Source: Phytophthora hibernalis
Taxonomy: Eukaryota; Oomycota; Peronosporomycetes; Peronosporales; Peronosporaceae
Assembly (NCBI GenBank): GCA_012656075.1
Contig: JAAKBF010000208.1
Coordinates: forward strand, 62,001 to 126,000
Direction: 5' to 3'
DNA: 64,000 nt
Below are positions 32,387 to 42,736 of the stretch, one piece after another (position 1 is the stretch's first letter; every line of letters begins with the position of its first letter). A program made the translations under genes and the position numbers. The notes beneath the pieces were generated by a model that made no database searches, was not told the origin of the DNA, and worked only from the letters and a program-made list of their open reading frames with translations.

Positions 32387-33274
32387 TGTGGCGTTGGGTT
32401 TTGGGGCCAAGCGGTCACAGCTCGGTCACCCGATTACCGACGCTGTGCCTTTCGGTGAAACGCAACAACGCCACCCGATTGGCTTATCGCATTCCCCGCG
32501 CGGTAGTGACCAATGAGTGATAGTGACCGAGGTCTCGGCCGGGTATAATAACCTCTCGGCCGATGGTACAAACCCTCGTTTGTACCCATTTCAGTTTCGT
32601 ACCCTCGGTCTTATAGAGCCGGGTACGGGATCACATACGGGGATCTGTTCACACTGGATATTTGTATTTACGTATAGGACTAGCTATAGGATTGACTACA
32701 GAGGCTCTCAGAGCCATAGATGAACATAAATAAATCAGCAGTATTCCCACCAAGTCATCAAGGGTCAAGTCCGTCTTCGGTAAGTCTAGCTAGCTTATCT
32801 TAGGGTCTGGATACGCTCGGCTTGTGGGATGCCTGTCAGCGAGCCTAAGGTACATTGAACCGAGGGTTTGTTGCTGGTCACTCCAAGAGATTAGAGTGGC
32901 CGAGTGTTGGGATCGACGAGAAGCGTCGTTTACCATATATTATAGTGGAACCGAGTGTTCCATACACATTTTACTACCCGCCGAGGTTTTACCTCGGCAA
33001 ACCCGTATTAGGCATGACAGCCGGTACCCCTTTCTGAGGGACTGCGGGGTTCGCGCAAAAGCGCAATATTGCATACTAGCCCTAGTGGTGCAGGTTATTG
33101 GGTTGACCTAATACAACGTAGGTGTACAGAGGGTTCACATCCAACCCGGCGTAAGAGATCGTTCCTGGTCTTCAGGTTTGATCCAACGCTCGTTGACCTG
33201 ACAAGGGGAAGCGAGTGTTGTTGGTGGGACTCATACCGTTTGGTAGTGAGAATTTCTGCGTGATCCTACACGAC
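32387..33274 (-). repeat. Solo LTR of the element C family
   Basis: About 888 bp colinear with 17656-18550: TGTGGCGTTGGGTTTTGG at the left end, CCACCCGATTGGCT, GATCTGTTCACAC, AACCGAGGGTTT, ACAGCCGGTACC and TAGTGAGAA near the right end. No internal retroelement sequence flanks it, so it looks like the product of LTR-LTR recombination. No matching target duplication was found (left flank CCTTT). Confidence 0.78.
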
Positions 33275-33546
33275 AATTTGTCATTGGCTCACAGTGTATT
33301 TTAGCCAATAAGATCACGTCGTTGTAAAATCGAAAATCTATCCTACGTTTTTGTCAGATAAGTGAATGAGTATTTCAAGTCTCAGCATGTGACAACTTCA
33401 CTTGTATCTGCTGGGTGAGGTCTGTCGCGGCGTTGCAAGGAAATGCAGGCCTCAGCCGCAACGTGGGTCAACAGCAACTGGTGACTTTGTCGCGGAGAAC
33501 AGATCCAGCTAGCAAGTGGGGTCATCATTAAGCGCGCGCGAACCCG

Positions 33547-33957
33547 TTGATGGCAGGTTTCATGATGGTTACATATGATTTCCAGTATTTGCAGATGGCA
33601 AATGATATGCTGACGACGACATCGAGTTTTTGTGCGTTCTGCCACCTGTACAACGCACTTGTGGAACACGGATTCCTTGCACGTGTCCCATTTGTTGGTG
33701 AGCTCTTGACGATCCGTGAAGAAATTATATTCACTCCGTCACGGGATGCGGCTGCTCGAGGTGTTGACAACCACACATATCTGCATAGTGCGCAGTACAC
33801 CTCAACTTCAATCGGTGAAATGTATCGAAGTGAACCTTTGCCTGTAAAAGTTCAACGAAGCATCGCCCAAAAGCAGCTCAGCGGGTTATCCCAGGTTTAC
33901 CGCCTGATGGTAAAAACGTCAAGTCAGTCTTGGAAGGCACTTCTTCGAAGGCAATGC
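33547..33957 (+). CDS. Unrecognised 137-codon open frame
   Basis: It starts MMAGFMMVTYDFQYLQMAND and continues FCAFCHLYNALVEHGFLARV, then ELLTIREEIIFTPSRDAAAR. Composition looks like a folded protein rather than random sequence, and the sequence upstream (33420-33546) also looks coding in other frames. No signal peptide, membrane span or known motif was recognised. It is probably a fragment of a repeated oomycete gene, with low confidence that it is expressed. Confidence 0.3.
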
Positions 33958-34261
33958 TGAGTAAAGCTGCTGACGTTTGCTTGCTGATGTGATCTCGGAA
34001 ATGGCCGACGCTCTAAGTCAACAACAAAGGAACCTGTAGAAAATGCTGCGGTGATGTTTGTGATTCTGTTCCTGGATGGCCTGGAGCCAGACGGCTCTAT
34101 GAACATGGCTGCGCTGCCGGGGGCGAATCGTCGTTCCCTCCCGCCACAATGGTGATCAAGTCAATGTGTGGAAAAGCTGCTGCAGTTATTTTAAAAATCA
34201 AGTTTGGGACCTCTGAGTACTTCACATTCCCGTCCAAACCAAACTTTTCCACTCAAGAATA

Positions 34262-34446
34262 CCGTAAATCACGGCGATCATGCGAAAATGCAACATTTAC
34301 GTAAAAACTCTATCAGTGTGTCTTTTCTTGGTTAATACGACGAAGCTTTTGGATATGGTCAATTAGTTTTTACAGCCTCAATCATACTTTTACGATTTGA
34401 CTTGGTTTCTACTTTTACGGCCTTGCATGATCACCGTGATTTACGG
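34262..34446. mobile_element. 185-bp MITE with 22-bp inverted repeats and TA duplication
   Basis: The left end CCGTAAATCACGGCGATCAT (34262-34281, extended by GC) and the reverse complement of 34425-34446 differ at one position. TA lies directly outside both ends (34260-34261, 34447-34448). There is no coding content. Size, ends and TA target indicate a non-autonomous Tc1/mariner-type MITE. Confidence 0.82.
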
Positions 34447-34448
34447 TA

Positions 34449-35149
34449 CCGGTATTGGCCATTGCCAACTCAAAAGGGAGAACAGGACCAATATGAGGAT
34501 GATGAAGACAGCTTTGAGTGCCTTCCTATTGCTACAGTAAACCGGTATCTCTGTTCTATAAATAAAGACAATTTGATATATCGGACACATCGGATATATC
34601 ACCTATTTACAAACACTAATTCATTTTTGTCCTTAAAAATTGGGAAAATCCAGCGTACTTAAGCGAATTTTGTCCTTAAAGTACAATGCATCTCGACCCC
34701 GACGCGCTCCTTCGTTTGTAATGGTACGCGACCAACAAGGTAGTCACTACCGGGTAGTGGATAGCAAACTGCAGGCAACGGCACTGCTCCTGACCTCAAT
34801 GACGCGGATATGTTATGGCGAGCGTTTGTGTCATATAAGGCGGCAATACAAATAAAACGTCGCTATAAATTCGCGCACTCTGATCCGCGTCCGTAATGTA
34901 GCTATTCTAAGTAATCCTGAAGTGTCTCCAAAGTCGTCCAGCTTCAACGCTTGCCACCGAAGCAATTCCGCATTCTGGAAATTTCTCTTTGCTTTGGACG
35001 CTCTTCCAGGGCTACGTACGTACGTGACAAACTGTCCCTCACCAAACCCAGTTGCCGGACGACGTCTGCGACACGACGCCCAATTCCGCACCCGAGTCAC
35101 TTCCAATTGCCCTCTCAACGCTGAAGCCAATCACAATAAGGAATTAGCA
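34449..35149. other. Upstream region of the DnaJ gene
   Basis: About 0.7 kb without a supported gene. It contains a short repeat of TTGTCCTTAAA (near 34627 and 34668) and presumably the promoter and 5' leader of the downstream DnaJ gene. No core promoter element could be assigned with confidence. Confidence 0.4.
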
Positions 35150-36549
35150 ATGGCTCGATCCATGCTCCTGCTGCTGCTCGTATTACATGTAGCACTGTGT
35201 TCCATCCAGGCCATGGACCCCAGTAAGGATTACTACAAGGTACTGGGCGTGGGCAAGATGTTCTCGGACCGGGAGCTCAAGAAGTCGTACCGCCAGTTGG
35301 CGCTCAAGTTCCACCCAGACAAGGCGGAGAATGCCGAAGACAAAGAGGCGGCCAAAGAAAATTCGTGGAGGTCTCGGAAGCTTACGAAGTGCTCTCAGAC
35401 CCAGACAAGCGCAAGGAGTACGACGACGCCCGAAAGTTCGGAGGAGCGCCAGGAGGAGGTGCTGGAGGCTTCCCAGGAGCTGGAGGACAGCATACAAGAC
35501 GCTCCACGGACGAGAACATGGCGTCGTTCTCCAAGATGTTCGAGAGCGTATTTGGCCATGGATTTGGAGGGTTCCGCTGGGTTTTCAGGCGAATCAGGAG
35601 GCTTTGGATTTCCTGGCGGTGCCGGCTTTGGAGGGGGAATGGGGCGAGGAGGAGGTGCTGGTATGCATAACGAGTTCCAGTTTGGAGGAATGGACGGGTT
35701 CGGCCAAGCTCAGAGACCTGGTGCGGCGTATACTGGTGAGAGGCGCGCGAGACAGCCGACGACGCTGTTTACGAAGGACTCATCGGTTAAGTCGCTGTCG
35801 AAAAAGAAGTTCCCGAGCAAGGAGGCGAACAATGAGTGGCTCGTGCAGTTCTACGAGATGGACGCGACCTGCGCCAAGTTCCGCGAGAATTACGAGAGCA
35901 TTTCGCGCGATCTGGAGGGAAAGTGCGCGTCGGAGCAGTGAACTGCGATAAGCACGCAGCGTTTTGCCGCGCACATGGCGTGGAGACGTACCCGAGCTTC
36001 GTGTACGTATGGGAAGGCAAAGAGACCAAGTACGAAGGGGAGCTAGACGAGTACCTCGTGTATAACTTTGCGATCGAGAAGCACATCGCGCGTCTTCATC
36101 GCTTGCGCGACTCTGGGGAGATTGAAAAGCTGCACGCTGGCAATGAGGCCAATCTGTGCAACGTGGGAATGAAGGCGACGTCTGGTGCATCGTCTATGTG
36201 TGCGGTGTTTGTCTTGTCGGGTGACAAGAAGCAGCGCGAGAAGGACATGAAGGTGGCAAAGGAAGTGGCTGCCAAGTTCCGGCACTCGAAGGCTCTGAAG
36301 GTCGCGTACGTTGACTGGAAGACGGAGCAACGCACACTACGCAAGTTGGTGGAGACGGCGGCTGGTCACAGCCACAGACAGCAGGAACCTGGACTATTGG
36401 TCATCCGTACGAAGCGAGGGAAGACGCGCGTGGGTCTGCACCCGCTGAACGCCGACTTCACCGCTGACGCATTATCCGCCACGATGGAACGTGCGGTGGG
36501 CGGCGATTTGCCGCTGTCAGCCGTCCACGGCACCGTGCATTTCCACTGA
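35150..36549 (+). CDS. Secretory-pathway DnaJ protein with a thioredoxin-like domain, frameshifted
   Basis: A co-chaperone, probably in the ER lumen. ATG at 35150 gives a signal peptide (MARSMLLLLLVLHVALCSIQ) followed by a J domain: DYYKVLGVGKMFSDRELKKS, LALKFHPDK with the HPD motif that activates Hsp70, then VSEAYEVLSDPDKRKEYD. A Gly/Phe-rich linker follows (about 35400-35700), then a thioredoxin-like fold, NEWLVQFYEMDATCAKFREN and GVETYPSFVYVWEG, and a C-terminal region to 36549. The redox site is not CxxC; only one Cys remains (DATCAKF), so disulfide exchange is unlikely. Three one-base frame changes are needed, at an A run near 35358-35361, near 35571-35575 and near 35918-35922. The layout resembles DNAJC10/DNAJC16-like proteins. 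No KDEL-type end is seen (ends HFH). Confidence 0.85.
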
Positions 36550-36691
36550 AGGCAGCGTACGTGTCACAACGTAAGTCCAATTAAATCAACTCATATAGAG
36601 GCCATGCTGCTCTCACCACCATGCCAACTTTCACTGGTTTCCAAAGAAATAAATGAATCCTCCCGTCGAAGCACTGCGTCATCGCCGCTCG

Positions 36692-37240
36692 TTACGGGGC
36701 CTTCTCGTTCTCGTGGAGCTTGGGGGTCCCGCTTTTGCGGAACTCGCTCTCTTCCATGACCACCACCTGACGGCCGATCATCGTGAAGTAGTGCGCAGTT
36801 GTGGAACCCCAGCGGAGTCCAACATCCTGCTCCAGGAGGTCTCTCAGGTATTCCTGCTCATATGTCGAGCACGCTTCCGGCTCCGTAGTGATGATGGCTC
36901 GCACTGCGACGTCTCGTTCCGCTGCTCGCTTGAGGGCTGCAGCCACCTGGGGAGACATCACGGGCCCAATCGTCGTGATGGACCACTCAGCGGTGCCCAG
37001 ACTGCCGATGAACTCGTGCTTCGGTCTGAGCGACACTTAATCCTCAGTACCAATGTTGGGCATGGGCCCTTCATCGTCCACGCTTGTGTCCCACCACTTG
37101 CGAACCTCGGGGACAGTGGAGCCGACCTCCTTGGCGGCGTCTTCGTAGTCGGACGTGCTCGGCGAACAGTCAAGGCGGAAGCCTCGGGCCCGCAGGAACT
37201 TGATCACGGTGCGCTTCGTGCGGCGGATGGGGCCCTGCCC
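36692..37240 (-). CDS. Unassigned protein with a possible PLD-like fold, in-frame TAA
   Basis: The minus-strand frame gives RRTKRTVIKFLRARGFRLDC, EVGSTVPEVRKWWDTSVDDE, a TAA at 37037-37039, and then in the same frame LRPKHEFIGSLGTAEWSITT, MSPQVAAALKRAAERDVAVR and ITTEPEACSTYEQEYLRDLL. The stretch of helix, AAERDVAVRAI, then a strand and RQVVVMEES resembles phospholipase-D-like or regulator sensor folds; this is tentative. The frame is coherent on both sides of the TAA, so the stop may be a real mutation or an error. The frame extends upstream to 37543, but that part looks like leader or intron. It sits directly downstream of, and convergent with, the DnaJ gene. Confidence 0.45.
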
Positions 37241-37633
37241 TGCCCATGTTATCAAGATCTGAGTGCGAATTTGGATAATGAACGAGCGACTTTGTACCGG
37301 TAGTTGAAGTGGAATTCTGACTTGATGTTTGTTTGTACCGGTAAGTTGCTTCGACAATTTTGTAACTCTGCTAATACCGGTACAGTACCAGATTCCGCTG
37401 AGAAATTGAAAACTGCCTTCGGCTAATACCTCTGCGATGCCGATTGGATCAGTTGAAACATTTTCAAGAGGGAAGTGCCCATCATCGATAGATACTGTAC
37501 CACCCTGTGTCACACAGGCTGTGTGGTCCACGTTGGAGGTCAAGATTTGAATTCGAATCGTCCCGCCAAAAGCATGCCGACTTCAATCGCCATTATCAAT
37601 CCCGATCTTTTCCTGTAGTGCGCCGGGGGCACC

Positions 37634-38353
37634 ATGCGGCGTCTCCATCCGGGGAGTCCTGCAACGCCTCGTAGTGCTGCTGCTGTCGCACGTGCTGCTG
37701 CTGAAGCCGCCAAGCGGAAAACCCAAGTCATCACCAACGTCGGCAACGGTGATGACGTACCCGAAGAGCTGCTTAAGCCCGACAACCGCCAGCACCTTCA
37801 CGATCGCACCCGCGACGAGAGGGAGGCTGTTGCGCAGCGGCGAACCTCGAAGCGCGATCACGAGCCAGTGGCACCTCGAAACAAGGAGCAGCTGCTCGCT
37901 CTGCGATACTGGCCCGTACGGGAGTACCGCGAGTACCTTCGACAGAGTCGTGAGCCGGGTAAGACGGTGCAGCACTACGACGAGTGTCCCGCCGTCCTCC
38001 TGGACGACACGGGCAGTCCAACGAACGCGAAGTTCACAGGCTGGTTGCATCACTTGGGGTACCCCTTGCCCAAGTTGACGGACTCGCCCTATCGCATCGA
38101 CTGGCTGGCCCAACGGCGCCTTCGCTTCCGCATGGCGAAGTCCATCGTGGACGGCCAGTGGCGCAACCGATATATTGAGCGCTCGAAGCCCACCACGAGC
38201 GTAATCCTCAAGGAGGTTGTGGAGAAGATCCAGAAGTGGCAGTCGAAGCCGGTTGAACCATTCAGTGTTCTTGGCGCGGTTAGCGCCGACCGGCTCCGAG
38301 GAGCGGTCATAAGCAGACACGATGTCGGTGCAGTCCTCCAAGAGACGGCTTGA
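37634..38353 (+). CDS. Retroelement gag-like open frame, 239 codons
   Basis: It opens with ATG at 37634 and is uninterrupted: Ala/Arg-rich start, KTQVITNVGNGDDVPEELLK, KEQLLALRYWPVREYREYLR, TGWLHHLGYPLPKLTDSPYR, IDWLAQRRLRFRMAKSIV and WQSKPVEPFSVLGAV. I recall this pattern from repeated Phytophthora gag-like proteins. It ends where the sequence switches to a minus-strand RT, so it is a truncated fragment in a mosaic. There is no knuckle or enzyme motif. Confidence 0.5.
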   Translation: MRRLHPGSPATPRSAAAVARAAAEAAKRKTQVITNVGNGDDVPEELLKPDNRQHLHDRTRDEREAVAQRRTSKRDHEPVAPRNKEQLLALRYWPVREYREYLRQSREPGKTVQHYDECPAVLLDDTGSPTNAKFTGWLHHLGYPLPKLTDSPYRIDWLAQRRLRFRMAKSIVDGQWRNRYIERSKPTTSVILKEVVEKIQKWQSKPVEPFSVLGAVSADRLRGAVISRHDVGAVLQETA

Positions 38354-38369
38354 TCGCACACATCTTCTC

Positions 38370-39862
38370 CGGATCCGCGCGGATGCCGTCCTTGCCAAGG
38401 AAACATCCCAGAAGGGAATCTCTTCGACGCCGAAGATGCACTTGTTGATGTTCACATACAAGCTATTCTCGTGCATGCATATCAAAACCTCGCGGAGATG
38501 CTTGATGTGAGCCTCGACGGCCGTCTTGTCTTCCGAAGCACGACTGTGTACGAAAATATCGTCGAAGTATGTCTGTGCGAACTCTCGCATCGGCCGAAAA
38601 AGTTGCGTCACCAGGCGATTGAACGAATCCGGCGCGTTTGACAGCCTTTGGGGCATCACAAGCCATTCCCACAACATCCCACTGGGAGTACTCACCACTG
38701 TGAGGGGGACGTCGGACTCGCGCATCAGCAGCTGATAATAGCCGTCGACCATGTCAAGTGCGCTGAAGATAGTGCATCCTGCCATGTTGTTCTGCAACAC
38801 GTTCTTCCGAGGGATTGGCGTTGAAGCCGGTATTGTCGCTGCATTCAACTTGTTCAACGCGTGCACCATGCGCCACTCCCGTTGGGTTTCTTCACGCAAA
38901 ACGTCGGGGACGAGTGCAGCGACTTCGACTCGCATACCATGCCCGCGACATACGTCGCTGCGAAGAAGGCGTCGATTACGTCGACTTGCTCCTTTGGTAG
39001 TGGCCACTGGCGAGTAGTGCAGTACTTGGTGCCCGGCACCAGGTCGATTTCATACCGAACCCCCTATCCGGAGGCAACACTCACGGTGGATCATCGCTGA
39101 CGACATCCAAGAACTCCATCAGGAGAGGGTAGTACGGGTCCGACGGGTCCTTCAGGATGGCCGCGCCATACCTTGTCTGCCTCAACGAGGACGGCTCATC
39201 TTCAAGCACCTCCGGGTCCATGCTGAAGAGGTGTTCAGCTCGACCGAGTCGTGCTCGCGGTGGATGAGGAGCATCTCCTCGAACTCGCCCGCCTTCAGTG
39301 GATCCAAAAATTCCACATATGAGAGCTCTTCCAGCTCGAGTAGGCGGGGAGCCAGATTCGCGCCTTCCTTGCATTCTCCCGTGAGAACATCTAACACCAC
39401 TGGTGTAGTCATCTTGGCCGAAGGGACCGCCCCGCGGTGTGATCTTGCAGCGGCTGACACAGCCTGAGCATCTTCCAACGTGGGAGTCCCTGCTCGACCA
39501 CTTCGTTGCGCGAGCACCGGCTCCAGCGACGTGTCCTGCGCGATCTGACCCAGCATCGACGCCTTCCGTAGTGGGAGACCCTGCTCGACCACTCTTCGTT
39601 GCGCGAGCACCGGTTCCAGCGACTTGTCATGCGCGAGCTGACTCAGTATCGACGCCTTGCGTAGTGGGATGCCTTCGCGCTTTCCAATCTGAGAGGGCGT
39701 GCACGCGCATGGGCGATGGCACGAGAGACGTCGTTTCCTGGGTATTTCACCTCGTGGGCGTTCATGGAACATGAACTGCGTTTGGCTTTCCTCTTGGCCA
39801 ATGTGGCTTACCGCTATCGGTCTCTCTTCTTGCGCTGTAAGAAAGGAAAGCGTACGCTTCAA
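38370..39862 (-). pseudogene. Gypsy RT fragment with linker, minus strand
   Basis: The RT is readable with two breaks: GTKYCTTRQWPLPKEQVDVI, SPTFCVKKPNG, MVHALNKLNAATIPASTPIP, FSALDMVDGYYQLLMRESDV and FAQTYFDDIFVHSRASEDKT, with the Y-F-D-D catalytic box (about 38560). EIPFWDVSLA-like sequence marks the end. To the right (39081-39700) is the protease-to-RT linker, including two tandem copies of a ~27-codon unit (LRKAS-x-L-x-Q, then SLEPVLAQR). RNase H and integrase are absent. The long minus frame reaching down to 37583 is antisense to the gag-like frame and is not counted. Confidence 0.82.
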
Positions 39863-40051
39863 AACTACGTCATGGAGTTGCAGAACCTAGAGGTCGCTAT
39901 GGCGAGCGCTCCCCTCTCTGAGGACGTCAAGGTGACGGTCTTCATGGACGGCGTTCGGCCGGGTCAGGTCCGGACGGAGCTCTTCCGCAAACAACCGAAG
40001 TCTTTCAACGATGCGTTGCACGTCGCCAAGCTGGAAGATCATTTGGGTGGG
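39716..40051 (+). CDS. Gypsy gag fragment, 112 codons
   Basis: An intact short frame: FTSWAFMEHELRLAFLLANV, RKGKRTLQNYVMELQNLEVA-like helix, APLSEDVKVTVFMDGVRPGQ, VRTELFRKQPKSFNDALHVA. This is the capsid core of a Ty3/Gypsy gag (retrotransposon gag family), in plus orientation opposite to the flanking RT fragment. It ends with a TGA at about 40054. Confidence 0.6.
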
Positions 40052-40054
40052 TGA

Positions 40055-40856
40055 CGGCCACGCGGGTATTCTTCAAGCGGTCGTCGGTGTGCTGCGATCG
40101 AGTCTTGGTTCAAGCCGATCGCGTGGGGGTATCCTTTTCTTGTGCTGTTGTAGCCCTTTCCGTTGCTTGCCGCCTCCTCTTGGCGGGATCTTGTGGTGAG
40201 ATTGACGTGCGAGCGTACCTTGGCCAAGCTATCCAGGTGTACGTCGTGTTCTTGGTTGACGTGGCGAGTTCTTCTTCGGGTAGGCCAATGTACCTCCTTC
40301 CCCGGTAGTCTAGAAAACACTTGCATCTTGCAAGGCAAATCGGAATCTATTATACCAAAGTAAAGGTCCTAAAGATCTCTACCTATCCATCCCTCTTGCG
40401 TGCTTCTCGATTGTCTACGGGAGCTCGAACTTGACCTCGTGTACCAAGATCGTGGTACCCGTACTGAAATAATTGCTCGATTGTACCCACACCGCCCGCA
40501 CCGAAATCACTGCCCCCGACCTTATCCATTCAGATCGCGTACCGAAACGACTGTACCAGATTGTGTGCCAAAATGATTGCATCCTGCGTTTTGGGTCGGC
40601 ATGTACCCGGACGGTGGTACCCTATCCAGAAATAACATAGTCGGGCATAGTCGGACATATCTGAACACAACTGAACTCTCATGGTCGTGATCCATCAGCC
40701 GTGACTTCGGACCGTCATGTCTCGCTCAGCCAGTGAGATCTCCCAACCGGCAGATCGCTTCACGTCAATCGCCCCGTACTGGCGACGGTTGCACAACAGC
40801 CACGGCCGGTACACACAATTCATTCTTCGGACTTCGGTTCGATCACCCGGATCTCC
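40055..40856. other. Probable retroelement leader/LTR sequence, not delimited
   Basis: It contains repeated GTACC...CCGAAA wording between 40430 and 40640 and the start of the next gag-like gene. No paired LTR copy could be found in the window, so its boundaries are unknown. Confidence 0.3.
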
Positions 40857-42638
40857 ATGGTCGCCACCGAGCGTCCCAACACCTCCGATGCCCCTCCAGG
40901 CCCCGCGGCCCGCAATGTTGCACCCCATGCCGACGTTGTTCCTCCTGAACGTGTAGCAGCACGAAGAAAAGCAGCTCCGGTGGTGTCCACGTTGCAGGTT
41001 GTACTCCCTCCCGTTCACCGAGAGTCTGCGCAGGCCTTCCTAGAGACTTTCACCGAGCTGCTGGATCGCGCGGACGCCGAGTCATCCTTGGTGGACGATC
41101 ATGCAGTCCTGCAGAGCGCATACGCCGATCAAGTAGCGCGTGCCGATCGTCTCGAGGGCGAGTTGAATGCAGCGTACGCAGCCGCTTCGCCCTACGTCCT
41201 GCACTGCCAACACCAGTACGATCTCCTTCACAGCCGTTACCGGGACGCGTTACAAGTAGCCGCAGACTACGAGCGATCTATGCGAGAGCGTCTGGACAAT
41301 TCCCAGGAGATCGCGGCTGTCCGGGACCAGCTACGCGTCGTCCAAGAGGTACACGCCGAAGAGATTGTGCGCCTACAGGACAAGATCAGTGACTTAGTCC
41401 GACAGCTGGCAAACGCTGCAGCGGATGTAACTGCGGGTGCCCCTCCTGGTCTTGCGCGCCGCATCCTGACGCTTCAAAACGAGCGTGACCAGGCCGTGAC
41501 CGAACGCGATCAAGCCGTAGCGGATCGCGACCAGGCTCGCCAGGATCAAGAGCGAGCTAAGAGTAGCCTCCGGGTTCTTGAGACTTCGCATCAAGCGCTT
41601 GATGACGCCACCTCCCGGCTCCGCGTTCAAACTACCCGCCTGGAGCGTCGCGTCATGGATCTGCAGGCGCGGCTCCGGCAGGATTCGGCCAGTGCCCAGG
41701 TTCGGCTGGATAGCAGCCACGCGGAACGTGATCACGAACGCGACCGATCCGACTCCGCAGAAACCGCCTTAAGGTCTTCTGACTCCAATCTGCAGCGGAC
41801 CACCAACGAGCGGGATCGCGCTCGAGATGACCTCCAATCTGCCCGTACGTAGCTTTCTCCGTGATCTTGTTTGTCTTACGGGTACTAACCCACCTTGTTG
41901 CCATATCCCGAAGAGTCACAGATTGCGGCTTCTCGGACGTCAATCTCGCGCCTCGAGCGCGACTTGAACCTGCAGCAAACGAAGAGTGCGCGTCTCCAAA
42001 CGTTGCAGCAGACACGCGAGTTGGCGGCCGCCCGATCGGCGTCTGGGGTAGCTGAAACTGAGCGGGACCAAGCGTTACGTGACCGGGATGTTATTTGCGA
42101 TTGCGTGGCGGGCCTAATTTCCTTCATACAACCCGGCTCTGCTAGGGCCGCGGATTCTGTTACTTCTGCTGCCCAGTCGCCTGCGCCAGTCGACAATCCC
42201 AAGCGTCGACGTAGTTCGCGATCCCCAAGCGGTTCGCTGCCGCCTCGCCGACGACTTCGAGCCCAATCGCCCGGCCGCATCTCATCTCGCCGAAGATCAT
42301 CACCAGAATCCGGTTCCGACAGGCTGCGTGGAGGTAGTCGCTCCCGGGCTCGTGCCGACAGTCAGTCAGGTTCTAATCCGTCGTCGGACAGTGACAACGA
42401 TTCCCTGCGTGCAGCCCTGGCTAGCTCGCGATCGTCTATTCGACGACGTTCTTCTTCCGCGCGTGGTGGGTCGCCTAACTGTCCGATCCAAGTTGCGTCC
42501 GCCTCTTCCGAGAGTTCACCTCGCGATCGCGATCGATCCGAGAGCGACGACGGAGGTGGCAACTCCGACGACAGCAGTGGTCGCAGCGTCAGCCACCAAC
42601 AGTCGAGTGATATGGTAATTCTCCCAACGTGGACATAG
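40857..42638 (+). CDS. Coiled-coil, Arg/Ser-rich gag-like gene with an intron
   Basis: Exon 1 (40857-41844) encodes a Pro/Ala-rich start and a long heptad-type coiled coil, for example FLETFTELLDRADAESSLVD and LARRILTLQNERDQAVTERD with repeated Q-A-V-x-x-R-D-Q units. A 69-nt intron (41845-41913, GTACGT donor, CTAAC branch-like site, AG acceptor) keeps the frame into exon 2. Exon 2 continues the coiled coil and then turns into an RS-rich, Ser/Asp-rich tail (KRRRSSRSPSGSLPPRRRLR) ending with TAG at 42636. Directly downstream is a Gypsy integrase in the same direction, so a gag role is likely, but no knuckle is present. It could instead be a host gene captured by the mosaic. Confidence 0.55.
41845..41913 (+). 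other. Predicted 69-nt intron
   Basis: Donor GTACGT, internal CTAAC at about 41885, acceptor GAAG. Without splicing the frame hits TAG at once (CGT ACG TAG); with splicing it continues for 240 codons with matching coiled-coil composition. Confidence 0.7.
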
Positions 42639-42736
42639 CGACTGCTCGGCGTGGCGTTCCTGGGACGCGCCTCGTGCCCACCAGCTCCGCGAGTGACGAC
42701 AGCGTCACTAGTCAGCCGCGGTCTGAAAGTGGAGGA

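Noticed and set aside
36653..37303. 216-codon open frame on the plus strand
   Set aside because: It is antisense to the more protein-like minus-strand frame, has His/Leu/Arg-rich composition typical of antisense translation and no domain.
37583..38370. Left half of a 474-codon minus-strand frame joined to the RT
   Set aside because: It is antisense to the intact gag-like frame at 37634-38353; the RT similarity ends at about 38390.
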